From Onchidella celtica (Eukaryota > Mollusca > Gastropoda > Systellommatophora > Onchidiidae), in NCBI GenBank assembly GCA_963931925.1, contig OZ007569.1, forward strand, positions 66,355,980 to 66,419,979: a stretch of 64,000 nt of DNA, written 5' to 3'. The notes under the pieces are model-generated. The model saw only the letters and a list, made by a program, of their open reading frames with translations. It ran no database searches and had not been told where the DNA came from. Positions 32,305 to 43,887 of the stretch are shown in pieces. Each line of letters begins with the position of its first letter. Position 1 is the stretch's first letter. The position numbers and the translations under genes were made by a program.

Positions 32305-35300
32305 AAATTGATATCGTTTAGTACATATTAAAATCGTTGAATAGCCAGCTTGACTGTTTATCACATACCATTTCTAAGTAGTGTAGACAGACAGACACAC
32401 ACACAGACAGACAGACAGACAGACAGATGACGGGCGAGCGGATAGATGGATGGATGGACCCGGTAATTTAGTGTCTTTCTTTGGGTAGAATTTATCTCTT
32501 AACAAGAATTCGTATTTTCTGATCTACCGATATTTATTTCAACATTAATTTGTGGTGTTGAGTGGAATGTGTCTTCGAAAAATGTCTTCTATTCCCTACT
32601 TCCTCCCGCCAACTTTCCCAACCGCATCCTGACATCAAAGATTAGATAGAAGCAGAAGGAGAAGAAGGTGTGGTGCATCATATACAAAATACAAAATAAC
32701 GTTACACTAACACACCAGGAGTGGTAGCGTCAGGACAGACCTGAGGAGGACTCGCCGGGCGACAGACAAAGTTTAAGCTGACCTATGTCCGCGTACAGTA
32801 CAGTCACTGGCCAGCCTCACATGTAAACAATTCTCAAGTTTCCGTGTCTGGGGGTCATACACTTACAGTATATGTATTTTTGTATTTCACCTCTCCTTTT
32901 AGACTATCACGTGGACTTCACATGCTGGCAGCAAGCTGGAATTGTGCTTCTCCGGCGGGTTCTGGTTTTTGTTTAGTTTTGAGTGTTGGGGTATAGATCT
33001 GTGTTTCTCCATTTTGGGTGAAGTCTTCAGTTAAATGAGAATTGAACAGACTCGTTTTGTATTGTCTTTTGTTTGGAAGTGATAACCAGAAAAGAAAAAA
33101 GAAAAAAAAAAGGGAAAACGTCGGGGTGGGTAAGCGGTAATAATATTATATTATAGAACTCCCAGAAAGTTGTGAAATGTTGGCATTCGATTTGTGTTTG
33201 TGTGCGTGAAATTAGTTTTGTTTTAGTTTTTAAAATTTTTCTCAAAATTTTCTTTTTGAATCTTGCTTGTTGTGTTGATTTTCTGGATATCGAATGTCAG
33301 TTGTCACCGTGAGACTTGGCTGTGTCTGTCTACTGTGTCATTTCCTGACCAGATATTTATGATTTAACGACATGCAGAAGATATAGATAAACGGTACAAA
33401 GGTGTGTGACACCTCAACACAATAATAAAAATTATACTGTTGGATGATATCAACATTTTTTACTTTAAAGTTGCATGTTGCATCTGATTTGAATATAAAT
33501 TTTAACAGAAATTGTATCCTTTCCTTACCTCTTGCGGGGCAGCAATCTAACTTTTGTTTTATCTCTTTTGAGTCGGTAGTTTTAATTCAGTGAGCATACA
33601 TTACTGTAATTCAAATTAGATAATAATACAGTCGCGGACTTACAAAGTCTTTCACATTTTAGTGAATGAACTTCATATCAATAAACTGCAGGGCACAGTA
33701 TTGTTGTCTGGTTGGCATATTGTATAATCCAAATTTAAACTGTTGGTTTAGGTCTCATCTATAAAAAGACCATAGTTATGTTCAAGATAAACTTGTCTTT
33801 CAAGGAAATAGAATACTGTATTTCTTGGAAAAAGAATCAAGAGACTTAAGCACTGGGCGACTTCGGCATTGTTTTAATATGATCGACACATAGACATAAT
33901 AAATCGAAATTGGATGTCTCATAAGCCCAACACGCATAATCAGACAAGTCGTACTTGAAGGGAACACAAAAATGGCCTTTACGCTACATAAGGAAAGGAA
34001 TAGAGATAATCAGTGTTAAGGAAATGTAAGGGTCGTGGATATTGATAATGTCAGGAGTTTCCATCCAGAAACCTACTGTCCCACAGTGACAAAATGTAGT
34101 GCATCAAATTACCCGTTTTTCCATGTCTGGCTTTCGTACCTGCTTCAGCACCAGGAACATTCACGTATTTTGCCAGTGAGCAATTTGCCAAGTTAAACCT
34201 GAAAACATCTTTCACCTAAGTGTCTGTTAGTGTATACACGTCACAGTGGCGGCGACAGAAAGAATGATTTTGTTTAGGCAAAGTTCCATTTGTTCCAGAA
34301 TACACTTAAAATCCTTACGCTTGGCATTCACATTGCCTCTCTCCCCTGGACCTCCTATAAAGTCCACCTGTACTTTGCACATTCAATCAGTTCAGTTGCA
34401 GTTTCGCCTCAGTTTTCAGCAGTAGCATTGTTCCACCAAGTCTTTCAGGTTCCAAGATAATAATGTATAAATACGTTTAACCCATGTGCCGTAACGACTT
34501 CAAAATTGACAGACTTAAATTTCCATGGCTCTTGTTTTGTATAAAGCAATGGCATGCCAAATAGTAACTGCAATGATAGAATTTATATGACCTGGTACAC
34601 ACTGATGAAATTTATCACTCGATACCAGAGAAGCAGTCTGTGCAATTATTAAGTTTAAGCCCTTCTCCGCGAAACCTCTGAACGACTATCAGCATGTGAA
34701 AATGTTTGGTACACTGTTTCTAAACCTATATTATTTCAAATAATGTCCAAAGGCAAATTTGACGTGGCTGGATTTCTCCACATCCGTTCAAGTAATATAA
34801 GTTTTGTAGACATTTGCATAAATATTTTCCTGTACGCCACTCACCATTGTCCGACACAGAAAGTTTTGACCAAAGAAATGGTTGAAAATATAATTTCGTC
34901 CATCGTTTCACTGGATGATTGCTGAGGGCCAAACGTGTCCATTGTCGCGTTAACTTTAATCAAAAGTTTTCTTGTTGTCATTGTTGTTGTTGATGTTGTA
35001 GACTTCCTCGTCTGAATATTTTTTGCATCGAATTTTCAATTTCTGTATTGTGTGTCTCCTGAGAGCTGGAGTACTGTCCCCCAACCACCATACTTCCTGG
35101 TCGTTCAAATTTCCCTATCCAATTGTAGTGAATTCAACATCCATGACGAAAAATGTTGGCATAGATCTACACGCACTTTCCGATCGAGGCTGTTCATTTT
35201 CTAAGGCCATAGGGCCCAACCTAAGATGGCCGCTTGATGAGAAAGTAGAGTTAAAGTTTTCAATTCTTAAGTTTTTTGACTGAGATACAAGAGCTTGTTT

Positions 35301-35562
35301 GAATATGGGCATCATAGCCCTATTTCTGGACAAACTGTTTTACACAAGATGAGATCACAGTGAAATGTTTAGTGTACCGCACGGTCTGTCGGTTAAATTC
35401 ACTGGGTCGCACATTCATGGCTTGTCTCTCCTTGATTCTCGCTACCAGTTAATGTTTAGTAATTTCGAAAGTAGTTTCGTCTCTTGCGCCATGTTTCTAC
35501 CGAATGTCGCACTCCAGGCATGGAAATTGACATTGTTTCTGGATCTGTCCGTTTCTTTCTCA

Positions 35563-35566
<4 letters not shown>
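32305..35566. other. Non-coding stretch, nothing recognised
   Basis: A short (CAGA)n run lies at 32388-32427. A segment near 33920 (CATAAGCCCAACACGCATAA) resembles the repeat at 44338. No exon was recognised. Confidence 0.45.
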
Positions 35567-35606
<40 letters not shown>

Positions 35607-35653
35607 GTCTGTCTCAGTCTCTCTCTCTCCCTCACTCTCTCTCTCTCTCTCTA

Positions 35654-35718
<65 letters not shown>
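35567..35718. repeat. CT microsatellite with CTGT interruptions
   Basis: About 150 bases of CT with short CTGT and CA blocks. The overlapping frames of up to 176 residues on both strands are shadows of the repeat. Confidence 0.95.
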
Positions 35719-38395
35719 CGCTCTCTCGCGTACATCCTCCCTCCTGTGGTGTCACTGCGGTTCAGAACTGCAATATTTAAACTTTGCCCCCCCCCCCCCC
35801 CAGAGAGGCTGTGGTGTGAACTATTCCTTAGTTTTAAAAAGAAATTAAAAAAGAGAAGAAAAAAAACAGAAAGAAAAAGAGCACACCAATAACAACCAAG
35901 AATGGCGGCAGACAGTATTGCAGGGTTTTGAGACAGAAAGGTCAGCATGTCCCGGCCGAGGTGACCCATCATTGGAGAGCAGATTATAGTGTGTGCATCG
36001 CTGTAGAATAATTCCTTTTCAGGATTGCCTGGTCCTTTTACAGCTTTGAGCGGGTAGACTGTTGTTGTATGCGTCTTCCTGGTGCATTTCCAGCCCTCCT
36101 TCCTTCCTTCCTTCCTTCCTTCCTTCCTTTCTTCCCTCCTCCTCCTCCCTCCCCCCCCCCTCTTCTTTTTTTTATATATTTTGCTGCAGAAATTAACCTC
36201 GCCTAATGATGTAGTTCGGTTTGATAATGCTGCCGTTGTTTACATGATCTTAGTTCTTGGTCAGCGATGTCTGTGAAGATGTTAGAGTAAGTACGCTGGT
36301 TGCGGTCGGAGGGGATAGCGCCAAATCATTTCTGGATCATTACATCAACGTTGTTGATGTTGAAATGTGCTATTTCCTTAACGAAGTTAGTGTGGTAAGA
36401 TGCTGTTTCGAGATGGACTTGTCTTGCATAATGCGTTTTCACACTGAGTGTCATTTTATTTCTTCATCTGTTGGATTTTGCACTTAATATTTGCGGTCCC
36501 ATCTCTTAATTTCAGTGCGATGTCTGCGTTTTTGCTGTGCGTGCTTTTATTGTTGACTGTCAGTTTGCTTTTATGTCACCAAAGGTCAATTCCGTCTCTA
36601 TTTGTGCAGATGACTCACAATAATACATTAGTTCAGTGCGACGCCCCGATCTGGGACAACAACATGATTATTATTATTATGATCAGTTTAGTCGAGCAGT
36701 CCCACCTGTCAGGTCTTGTCGAATGTTGTCGTTGTCATATTAAACTAACGTATCTGGCTGTGGTTTAAGTTTGTCAGGTCTGTTTGTAGAAATGTCACCT
36801 GCGTGTGGATTTCAGTCGCGAAAAACTCTGTTAGTTGACTAAACGAAGTACGATAAGATCGCAAAGACAACAATATTATAAATTAACACCTGCGGTTGTA
36901 ACTTTCTCGAAAAAAAAAAAAGGATAGAAAGCTGTATTTGATATTTTAAAGGATCTGTTATAGCCACTGCTCATCAGACCGGCGGTTGCGGTCTTAGTAT
37001 GCACATTTTAACGCGTAATCTTGTAGTTTACACAAGTATTGAATCCTTCCAATGCCAAGGCAGTATTTCTTTGATGCTTATAGTCCTTGTCACTTTTGAA
37101 TGAATTATTTTTGGTTATTTGCAAAGGTAAGTAAGAGCTTTTAAAGCAAAATTTATTGAATATCCAAAAATGTGTAATTGTGTTTGACAAATTCACACGG
37201 GAAGATAAGAATCGTTCTCAAAAGATCATTCACAAGACTGTCGACATTCCACGGGTTAACCAGAAGTCAGTGTGATATTTGGCTTTAATTTGTGTCTGTG
37301 TGTCTCATTGTAGTGACGAATTCAACGTCTCCATGGAAATTTCCTGACATATTTTCTCTCTCTTTCATTTTTTTTTTTTCTTCTATTTAAGCCATGTCAT
37401 GATGTCTACTTGGAAATTTGATACGCAGTTTCTCATGTCAGTTCGCTCTGTCCGGAATGTTTGTGACAATAACGTGGCTTTGGTCCTCATACCAGTTACC
37501 GTGTTCGCTACAATATAGTTTACATAGTATACAATACCGAGTTCGCACCTTCGTCTGGCAGTGAGGGTTTCTTAAGACAGTTTAAGGTTACAGTGTCTTT
37601 TCCATGACTAAGCTGTATTTAAACAGCTATCTGTGTGTTGTGATACTGATTTCTTTCACATTGAAGTCTGTGTCTTTTGCGATTAGCTGTAGAAACACCG
37701 ATCTTTCAGATGGACAATGGGCGTATTGTGTAGTCGTATCATTAGCCCTGATATTTCATTTGGCCTGTGCCCGTGTTATTGCTTATGACTAATTTGTTTA
37801 TAATATTGCACCATGTTCTTATGCCCGAGTCTTGGCAACCTGGTGAGCATAAAGGACAGGTAAGTGAGTGCGTTTTAATAGGAATTTGCCTGCTGGATCT
37901 GTATGAAGAGTGTAAATAAAGAGTGACAATTCAGCTGACTTTTTAGTCCTTGGCATTTCACTGCTTTTATTTTGAGTATTTCATCTACAGTGGCAATTTG
38001 GAAGTCAAGGGCCAAAGCACTTCCTTCGTGGGCTTATCTGACTCTGAAGATCTTCTGCAGGCCGAAGAGAGAAAATACTGAGTCGTGTGCACACTTCAGC
38101 TATTGTTACCATGTTAAAAAAACTACTGGCCCCTATACACACAGTCTGTCTGTCGTCTCGCTGTCAAAAAAGTCTGTTCGACTGTAATTCTACAGTGACG
38201 TTTTTTGGGCACTTTGCAGTTTCTGTATTTACGCTAAATGAAGTGAGTTGTGTTTTAGAAAATCACCGAGTAGCGGAGAAAGATAAGTGGAAGATAACTC
38301 TACCAATCGCAACCGTCAGAAAAACTGTGGACTCGCCTGGATTCTCTCAGTGGTCATAGACAAAATTTAAATGGCTACAATGATATGAAAATGGC
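35719..38395. other. Non-coding stretch with a CCTT microsatellite
   Basis: A (CCTT)n run lies at 36096-36135, followed by poly-C. No exon or mobile element was recognised elsewhere; frames at 36448, 37604 and 38087 lack motifs. Confidence 0.45.
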
Positions 38396-38507
38396 TGTTG
38401 TTAGGGGCGCGTAGTAGTTTTACACTGTAAGCCATTGCTAAACAATGAACACTACTCAGTATTTTCTCTATTTGGCTTTGTAATTAGACTACGTACCCCT
38501 AACAACA
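38396..38507. mobile_element. Short inverted-repeat MITE, copy 1
   Basis: The ends TGTTGTTAGGGGCGCGTAGT and, inverted, TGTTGTTAGGGGTACGTAGT differ at two of 20 positions. The 112-bp element is repeated, more diverged, at 45019-45130, where CAACTCAGTATTTTCTC and TTTGTAATTGAAC match the interior. A target duplication could not be assigned. Confidence 0.82.
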
Positions 38508-38790
38508 TTCTGTGAAAGATTTGAGAAACTGTTGAAGAAACCAAACGTTCGTGGCGCCTTCAACAATTACTGTTGACATAAAGACAATTAACGTAAGGGC
38601 ATGAAAGCCTCTACTGAACCACCTTTCATGTGACTCCGTGAGCGGTGATCCCCAGCATTTCCATTGTGCAGAAATCCGCATGGTTTATCCATGTTGCAAT
38701 CCGTCGACCATGTCCACAGGAAAGTTGTGCACTGACCAAGAGAACTGAAATAGTGTGGGAAGACCGGACAGCGATCACCAGAACTTTTGG

Positions 38791-38890
38791 CATGACGTCA
38801 TGAGCTAGTGAAAGACGCGCGGGTTTTAGTAATGGATTGTATGCGATATGACGCGTTTCCGGTTGCTGCGAACAGCTGTCCGCCATTTTG
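38791..38890 (+). promoter_or_regulatory. Promoter-like cluster: CRE, ETS and YY1 motifs
   Basis: A perfect CRE palindrome CATGACGTCATG lies at 38791-38802, an ETS-type TTTCCGG at 38856-38862 and a YY1-type CGCCATTTTG at 38881-38890. They precede the ATG of the THAP segment at 38951 by 60-160 bases on the same strand. Single motifs are common by chance; the clustering and placement are what suggest a promoter. Confidence 0.5.
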
Positions 38891-38950
38891 ACGGACCTCG
38901 CGACCGAGTTGTTTACGTCGTACTAGGCCCTATATTAAATTTCCTTTGAA

Positions 38951-39226
38951 ATGCCTGAGTTTTGTTGTATTGTGGGGTGCCAAAATAAGAGCTCAAAGCA
39001 GAAGGACCTCAGTTTTTTGTTTGTTTGTGACTGGAGAAGGCCAGGCAACCGAAGATTTGACTAGGAAGAGGCGCCTAGCATGGTTAAAAGCTATGAATCG
39101 AAAGAATTTAGGAGACAAGGAAGCGACAAATAAGCCCTGGCTTCGAGTATGCGGGGAACATTTTGCGTCTGGTCATGTCAGTGGCATTTATTTGTTTTTG
39201 ATCAATCACAGTATAGTTTCTATATA
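38951..39226 (+). pseudogene. THAP zinc-finger domain, frame-shifted (decayed or misassembled)
   Basis: From the ATG at 38951 the frame reads MPEFCCIVGCQN, then KDLSF: the THAP start MP, the first Cys pair and the SF block. A second frame, one shift later, reads TGEGQATEDLTRKRR, LAWLKAMNRKNL and RVCGEHFASG, giving the family's conserved Trp and the final Cys-x2-His. Together these make the C2CH zinc finger of about 90 residues that binds DNA in THAP proteins and in P-type transposases. The shift falls in a T-rich stretch near 39016-39030, so an assembly error is possible. After FASG the usual continuation is absent, which may mark an exon end or a break. No downstream exon or transposase was found. 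A host THAP gene, its relic or a P-like element remnant all fit. Confidence 0.72.
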
Positions 39227-39229
39227 ACT

Positions 39230-39934
39230 GGCACTTTGGTTGAAGCATTTTCTATCTGACTATTCCAGTAAAGAATCGAACTAATTTTACTACAAATGGT
39301 ATAGATCTAAATGAACCAGGATCCATGACAAAATTCCTATTTTACGGTTTTCAGGGTAGATTTATACACACAAAAAAAATGAGCAGACAATGCAGAGAAC
39401 AAATGTTGTAGACTATATAATAGAGCTATTACATGCAGCCTATATAAACCACGACATCACTGAAACACTTCTTTAAATACATTGTAACTTTAATCCAATG
39501 CCAAGTAGTTCTACAACTTTTATTCCATACTCATTCAACATTGCTTTAGTAAGATCTGATTCCATTATCCAGGACAATAATACATGAATTGGTCATTGCT
39601 GACGTATAGATCTATTCACTATCTTCAACACATCTTCAATATAAATATTACTTCGTAAGACTAAGAGTTACCAAGAAAATCTAGATAGGTCGTCTACTAC
39701 GCACAACCACGTATTACTAGATCTAGTTAAATGTACAGTACATGTGGGCCTAGATCCAGATCTAGATCTCGTAATAGAATCTAGTCACAGGAATGGATCT
39801 AGATCTATCTAGATCTAGAATCTAAATCTATACACTGTATCTGGTCTAGATATAATATGTGGTGTGGTGTATCATTATTATTATGCATATTCTTGTTCAT
39901 TAAACAAAAGTCAATATAGGTGGAGCAGAAGCTC
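39230..39934. other. Non-coding stretch rich in AGATCT/CTAGAT words
   Basis: Between 39715 and 39855 the words AGATCT, TAGATC and ATCTAG recur more than ten times with irregular spacing, like a degenerate hexamer repeat. No exon was recognised. Confidence 0.55.
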
Positions 39935-40154
39935 GGGGGGGGGGGGGGGGAGGCAGAGCACTAGGATAACAGTTCAAGAGAAAATAAGTATTAGGCGGAC
40001 GAAGGTTGTAGTGCCTAGTTAGTGCTCGCGAAAGCAAAGCGGGAGTGAAAGAAGGAAGAAAGAAAAATGACTAGAACCCGCGACCTCTGCTACGGCACCC
40101 GTCGCCTTGCCAAGAAGAAAACAGATCGCTTAACCGTTCGGCCACTCCGCCTCT
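39935..40154 (-). mobile_element. SINE with class II tRNA-like head
   Basis: On the minus strand the head starts GAGGCGGAGTGGCCGAACGG and contains an A box TGGCCGAACGG (complement of 40134-40144) and a degraded B box GGTTCTAGTCA (complement of 40068-40078). The extra bases between anticodon region and T arm resemble the long variable arm of Ser or Leu tRNAs. The acceptor 3' half and the T-stem partner are absent, so it is not a working tRNA. Downstream are TTCTTTC blocks and a poly-C run near 39935-39952. No second copy is visible here, so the 3' boundary is approximate. Confidence 0.7.
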
Positions 40155-40504
40155 CAAAAAAAGAGACGATCGTGGCCGAACTGTTTCACGGTGTCTCTTG
40201 CTGACTTGAGTATTCGTTCGCTGGGACCCAACCCACTTGTGTCACCTCTCCCCTCCCTGTTCTCTTTTCTTGTTCATTAGTGTAGTTGATGCATTTCAGC
40301 ACGTTTGTTTTTTTTTTTTCACTTCATTTTCTGTCTTCTCCTTTGTTTGCTTTCTATCGTTTTTTTTTTTTTATTTCTCACGCAGGGTTTCGCTCCATTG
40401 CTCTGGGGGAACACTGGATGGGTCAGTCTTGTCTATAAACAATAATTTCGCCTCATAGCGTCTCAGCGATCGCGGATTCAGAGCGGATGCGTTGCTCATG
40501 TCTT

Positions 40505-40570
40505 GTTCGGCTGCCATTTTCTCCAATCGGCAGTCCGTCAAAATGGCTGACGGCGCATGTCACGTGACTA
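40505..40570. promoter_or_regulatory. Compact cluster of YY1, CCAAT and E-box motifs
   Basis: Two YY1-type cores in opposite orientation (CTGCCATTTT at 40511-40520 and CAAAATGGC at about 40539-40547) surround a CCAAT box (40523-40527), and a TCACGTGAC E-box follows at 40560-40568. The CATTTTGACGGA word also occurs, inverted, above the THAP segment. No recognised exon follows on either strand, so the role is unproven. Confidence 0.4.
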
Positions 40571-42854
40571 TCTAATACAACCCATTCAGTCAGACCAATA
40601 GTCGTTCTTTCTCTGTCTCACTGTCCTTTTCCTGCTTACTCTTTCTCTTTTTCTGTCTCTCTCTCTCTCTCTCTCTTTCTCCGGTGCACTTGCACGTCAT
40701 GAACTCTCTCCAGAGCTCTCTCCTCCGTCCCGGTCAGCTTTAGCTCACTCTTATATACATTCGCGTACTCATTAATTTGTTCTCATTTCTGTTCTTCATA
40801 CTGAAAGTTTGTATGGAAGACAGCACTAAAGAAACATGGTTTTCAGAACAAAGTGAGCGCTAATAATTAACTTAAGCATGAGAACATAAAGTGGTGGGCG
40901 AAAAAACTGCGAAATACATAACATGTGTGCTCTGAAACAGCGAAATTCTAATGCAGCATGTCAGTGCATAACTCAAGGAAAACGTAAGTCTACCATTCCC
41001 ATCTTTTCCTGTACGTGTTTGTAACAAAGTTTTTCTTCCGGTGTCGTCTGTCGATAGTTTGTCGGTACTTTCCGGTGTTGTACTAAATTATCACGTCAAG
41101 ATGCCGAAAAGATGTATATTTTCGTAAACCCGAGCGTAGGCTAAGCCATTTTATTATCTACAATTTTGTTTTGAAACAGATACTGATATACTGATCAGTT
41201 ACCACTATCGGCGATCTGGTTGTGAGCAATTATGTTCAATCAATAATGTGTTTAAAACCTTGTTATTGCCTCACTGAGGCTGCCAGTTCATGACCTGTTT
41301 ACGAGCAATGTGTTGTTATGGTTTGGGCATTGAAGCCCTGGTTTGCGCGTCCGTCAACACGCCTCCCAGTGCCGGGGGGTTCGCTGTGACCTCAATGCAC
41401 TGGGTTGACTGCTGTCAGACAGTGCAAGCATGGAAGCAGTTGGCTGGCATGCAGCGGTTTATTACATGACATATACACTGAGTACATATTTTACGCATAC
41501 GGTTAAGCAGAAAGGCGGTTGAGGGGGAAAGGTGGGGGGGGGGGGAGGGAGCAAGTGGATAGCCCACCATTATCCTCTCTTCTCCCCCCTGCTTCCCACT
41601 GCCTTCCTCCTTTCGCCCCCCCCCCCCACGTCAGGGAAAAAGACTTGTATCAGAATAATAATTGTGACCCCAATAAGTAATTGCATGAATGTAGTGATTG
41701 TCCTTTCTTTAACACGTAAGAGACGGGAATATGCGAACTTCGCGAAAAATCTCAGCTGTTCAAGTAGTTTACATACAATATAATCTGCTTGTTATTTTAC
41801 TATCCATTTTATTCCTCTTTCTTTTTGTTAAAATTAGACTTTTGATTGTAGTTTTTCAATTATTCTGCGGGAAACCACCCAGACTCATGGCGACCCCCCA
41901 TAGAGTGTAATGTAGATAAGGCGGAAACACTCGTTTGACCCGGGATGGGAGCTGGTGCTGTGAAGATCTCCTGTAGCCTGGTTCTTCCGAAAGTTTCAGA
42001 TTTTTTTTCTTTTACATTTTGTCTTTAGACGAACATCAACGTATTTCGGTCTTTACATCATGATTCTCACTGTGAACGTGCATAAGAATGTCTTATCACA
42101 AAACTTCATGCACTGCGTGATATAAATGTGTGCATGACAACAGGAATTTATGCAAACCACAATTCGGTTAACCGAGCTTGACATGTGTCTGTAAGCATCC
42201 GAAGCCGCAGATAGGCACATTTGGCATTTGGAGAAAGAAGAGGGTAGAGGGAGAAGAAGGTTTGGGATCGGTATCCTCTGAGAATGGATGGGTGCAGTGA
42301 GTACAAAGCTCACCCTTTGCGCGGAAATGACATTTCAGTGCAGGGCTAAACACCCTCCATTGAATTGTCGAAGTTTAGGGGTGGAGACAAGGAAGACGGG
42401 GCAAGCAGGGAGGGTGAGGAATCAGTATTAATTTTCTCTTCAGACAGTCAGTTTTTCACTACTCTTTGTCCATGAGAGAATGGATAGGAAGAATGAGAGA
42501 GTGGGGAAAAAAAAAAAAAACAACTAGAGGTAGAGAAAGATTGTCGACCTGTGGGGTTCTGGTATGCTCACGAGACCAAAGTTTCTCAGTGTTTTCATGA
42601 CGGGAGATTAAGGTTTTCCGCCAATTCATTCTTACTGTGAAGAATTGTTGTTTTTTTAATGTGAGTTTGTGTTTCTGTTTCCTTCTCATTTTAGTGTTGT
42701 TGTCGCAATTTTTTTTTTACAGTATTGTTTACACTAATGTTCCACCATCACCAACTGTCACCACCACTATCATTATCGCCTCTACTACTTCGATGACTCT
42801 ATCTCTACAGCCAATATTTTCACTGTTATCACCACGTCATCAACAACAACCACT
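40571..42854. other. Non-coding stretch, nothing recognised
   Basis: A CT run lies at 40649-40680 and poly-G and poly-C runs near 41533 and 41620. No exon or mobile element was recognised. Confidence 0.45.
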
Positions 42855-43860
42855 ACACTTGCTGCGGGTAGTCGGTAGACGCTTCCATCATTCTGTCCTT
42901 TCACTTTGCTGTATTTTGTCAATGGTCTTGCTACTTCCTGGTACAAGATGGCCTCACTTTGCTGTGTTTTGTCAATGGTCTTGCTACTTCCTGGTACAAG
43001 ATGGCCTCACTTTGCTGTATTTTGTCAATGGTCTGGCTACTTCCTGGTACAAGATGGCCTCACTTTGCTGTATTTTGTCGATGGTCTTGCTACTTCCTGG
43101 TACAAGATGGCCTCACTTTGCTGTGTTTTGTCAATGGTCTTGCTACTTCCTGGTACAAGATGGCCTCACTTTGCTGTGTTTTGTCAATGGTCTTGCTACT
43201 TCCTGGTACAAGATGGCCTCACTTTGCTGTGTTTTGTCAATGGTCTTGTTACTTCCTGGTACAAGATGGCCTCACTTTACTGTGTTTTGTCAATGGTCTT
43301 GCTACTTCCTGGTACAAGATGGCCTCACTTTGCTGTGTTTTGGCAATGGTCTTGCTACTTCCTGGTACAAGATGGCCTCACTTTGCTGTGTTTTGTCAAT
43401 GGTCTTGCTACTTCCTGGTACAAGATGGCCTCACTTTGCTGTATTTTGTCAACGGTCTTGCTACTTCCTGGTACAAGATGGCCTCACTTTGCTGTGTTTT
43501 GTCAATGGTCTTGCTACTCCCTGGTACAAGATGGCCTCACTTTGCTGTGTTTTGTCAATGGTCTTGCTACTTCCTGGTACAAGATGGCCTCACTTTACTG
43601 TGTTTTGTCAATGGTCTTGCTGCTTCCTGGTACAAGATGGCCTCACGTTGCTGTATTTTGTCAATGGTCTTGCTACTCCCTGGTACAAGATGGCCTCACT
43701 TTGCTGTGTTTTGTCAATGGTCTTGCTACTTCCTGGTACAAGATGGCCTCACTTTGCTGTATTTTGTCAATGGTCTTGCTACTTCCTGGTACAAGATGGC
43801 CTTGTCGTGTCGACGTGCCTTCTCCAAACACAAACTAGTCAAACTCAAACCACGACATCA
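42855..43860 (+). repeat. 53-bp minisatellite, about 17 copies, inside a dispersed repeat
   Basis: The array (42903-43803) repeats a unit containing GCTGTGTTTTGTCAATGGTC, TTGCTACTTCCTGGTACAAG and ATGGCCTCACTT. Copies differ mainly at a few positions (TATTTT or TGTTTT, TTCC or TCCC), so expansion was recent. The bases before it (GTAGTCGGTAGACGCTTCC) and after it (TCGTGTCGACGTGCCTTCTC) are the two flanks of the dispersed repeat seen whole at 43888 and 9806. Because 53 is not a multiple of three and the unit lacks stops, all three forward frames stay open (up to 423 codons). Confidence 0.95.
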
Positions 43861-43887
43861 ACAACAAACTACTACAACTGCTACTAC

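Noticed and set aside
35365-35972. Overlapping frames of 175 and 176 codons on opposite strands
   Set aside because: Produced by the CT microsatellite; the same applies to frames near 5965, 9817, 58915, 59210 and 63634.
40069-40154. Possible tRNA-Ser or tRNA-Leu gene on the minus strand
   Set aside because: The 3' acceptor half and a pairing T stem are missing, so it is a SINE head.
41101-41130. ATG followed by PKRCIF below two CTTCCGG-type sites, like another THAP start
   Set aside because: Only seven residues before a stop or possible donor; no continuation with the THAP pattern was found.
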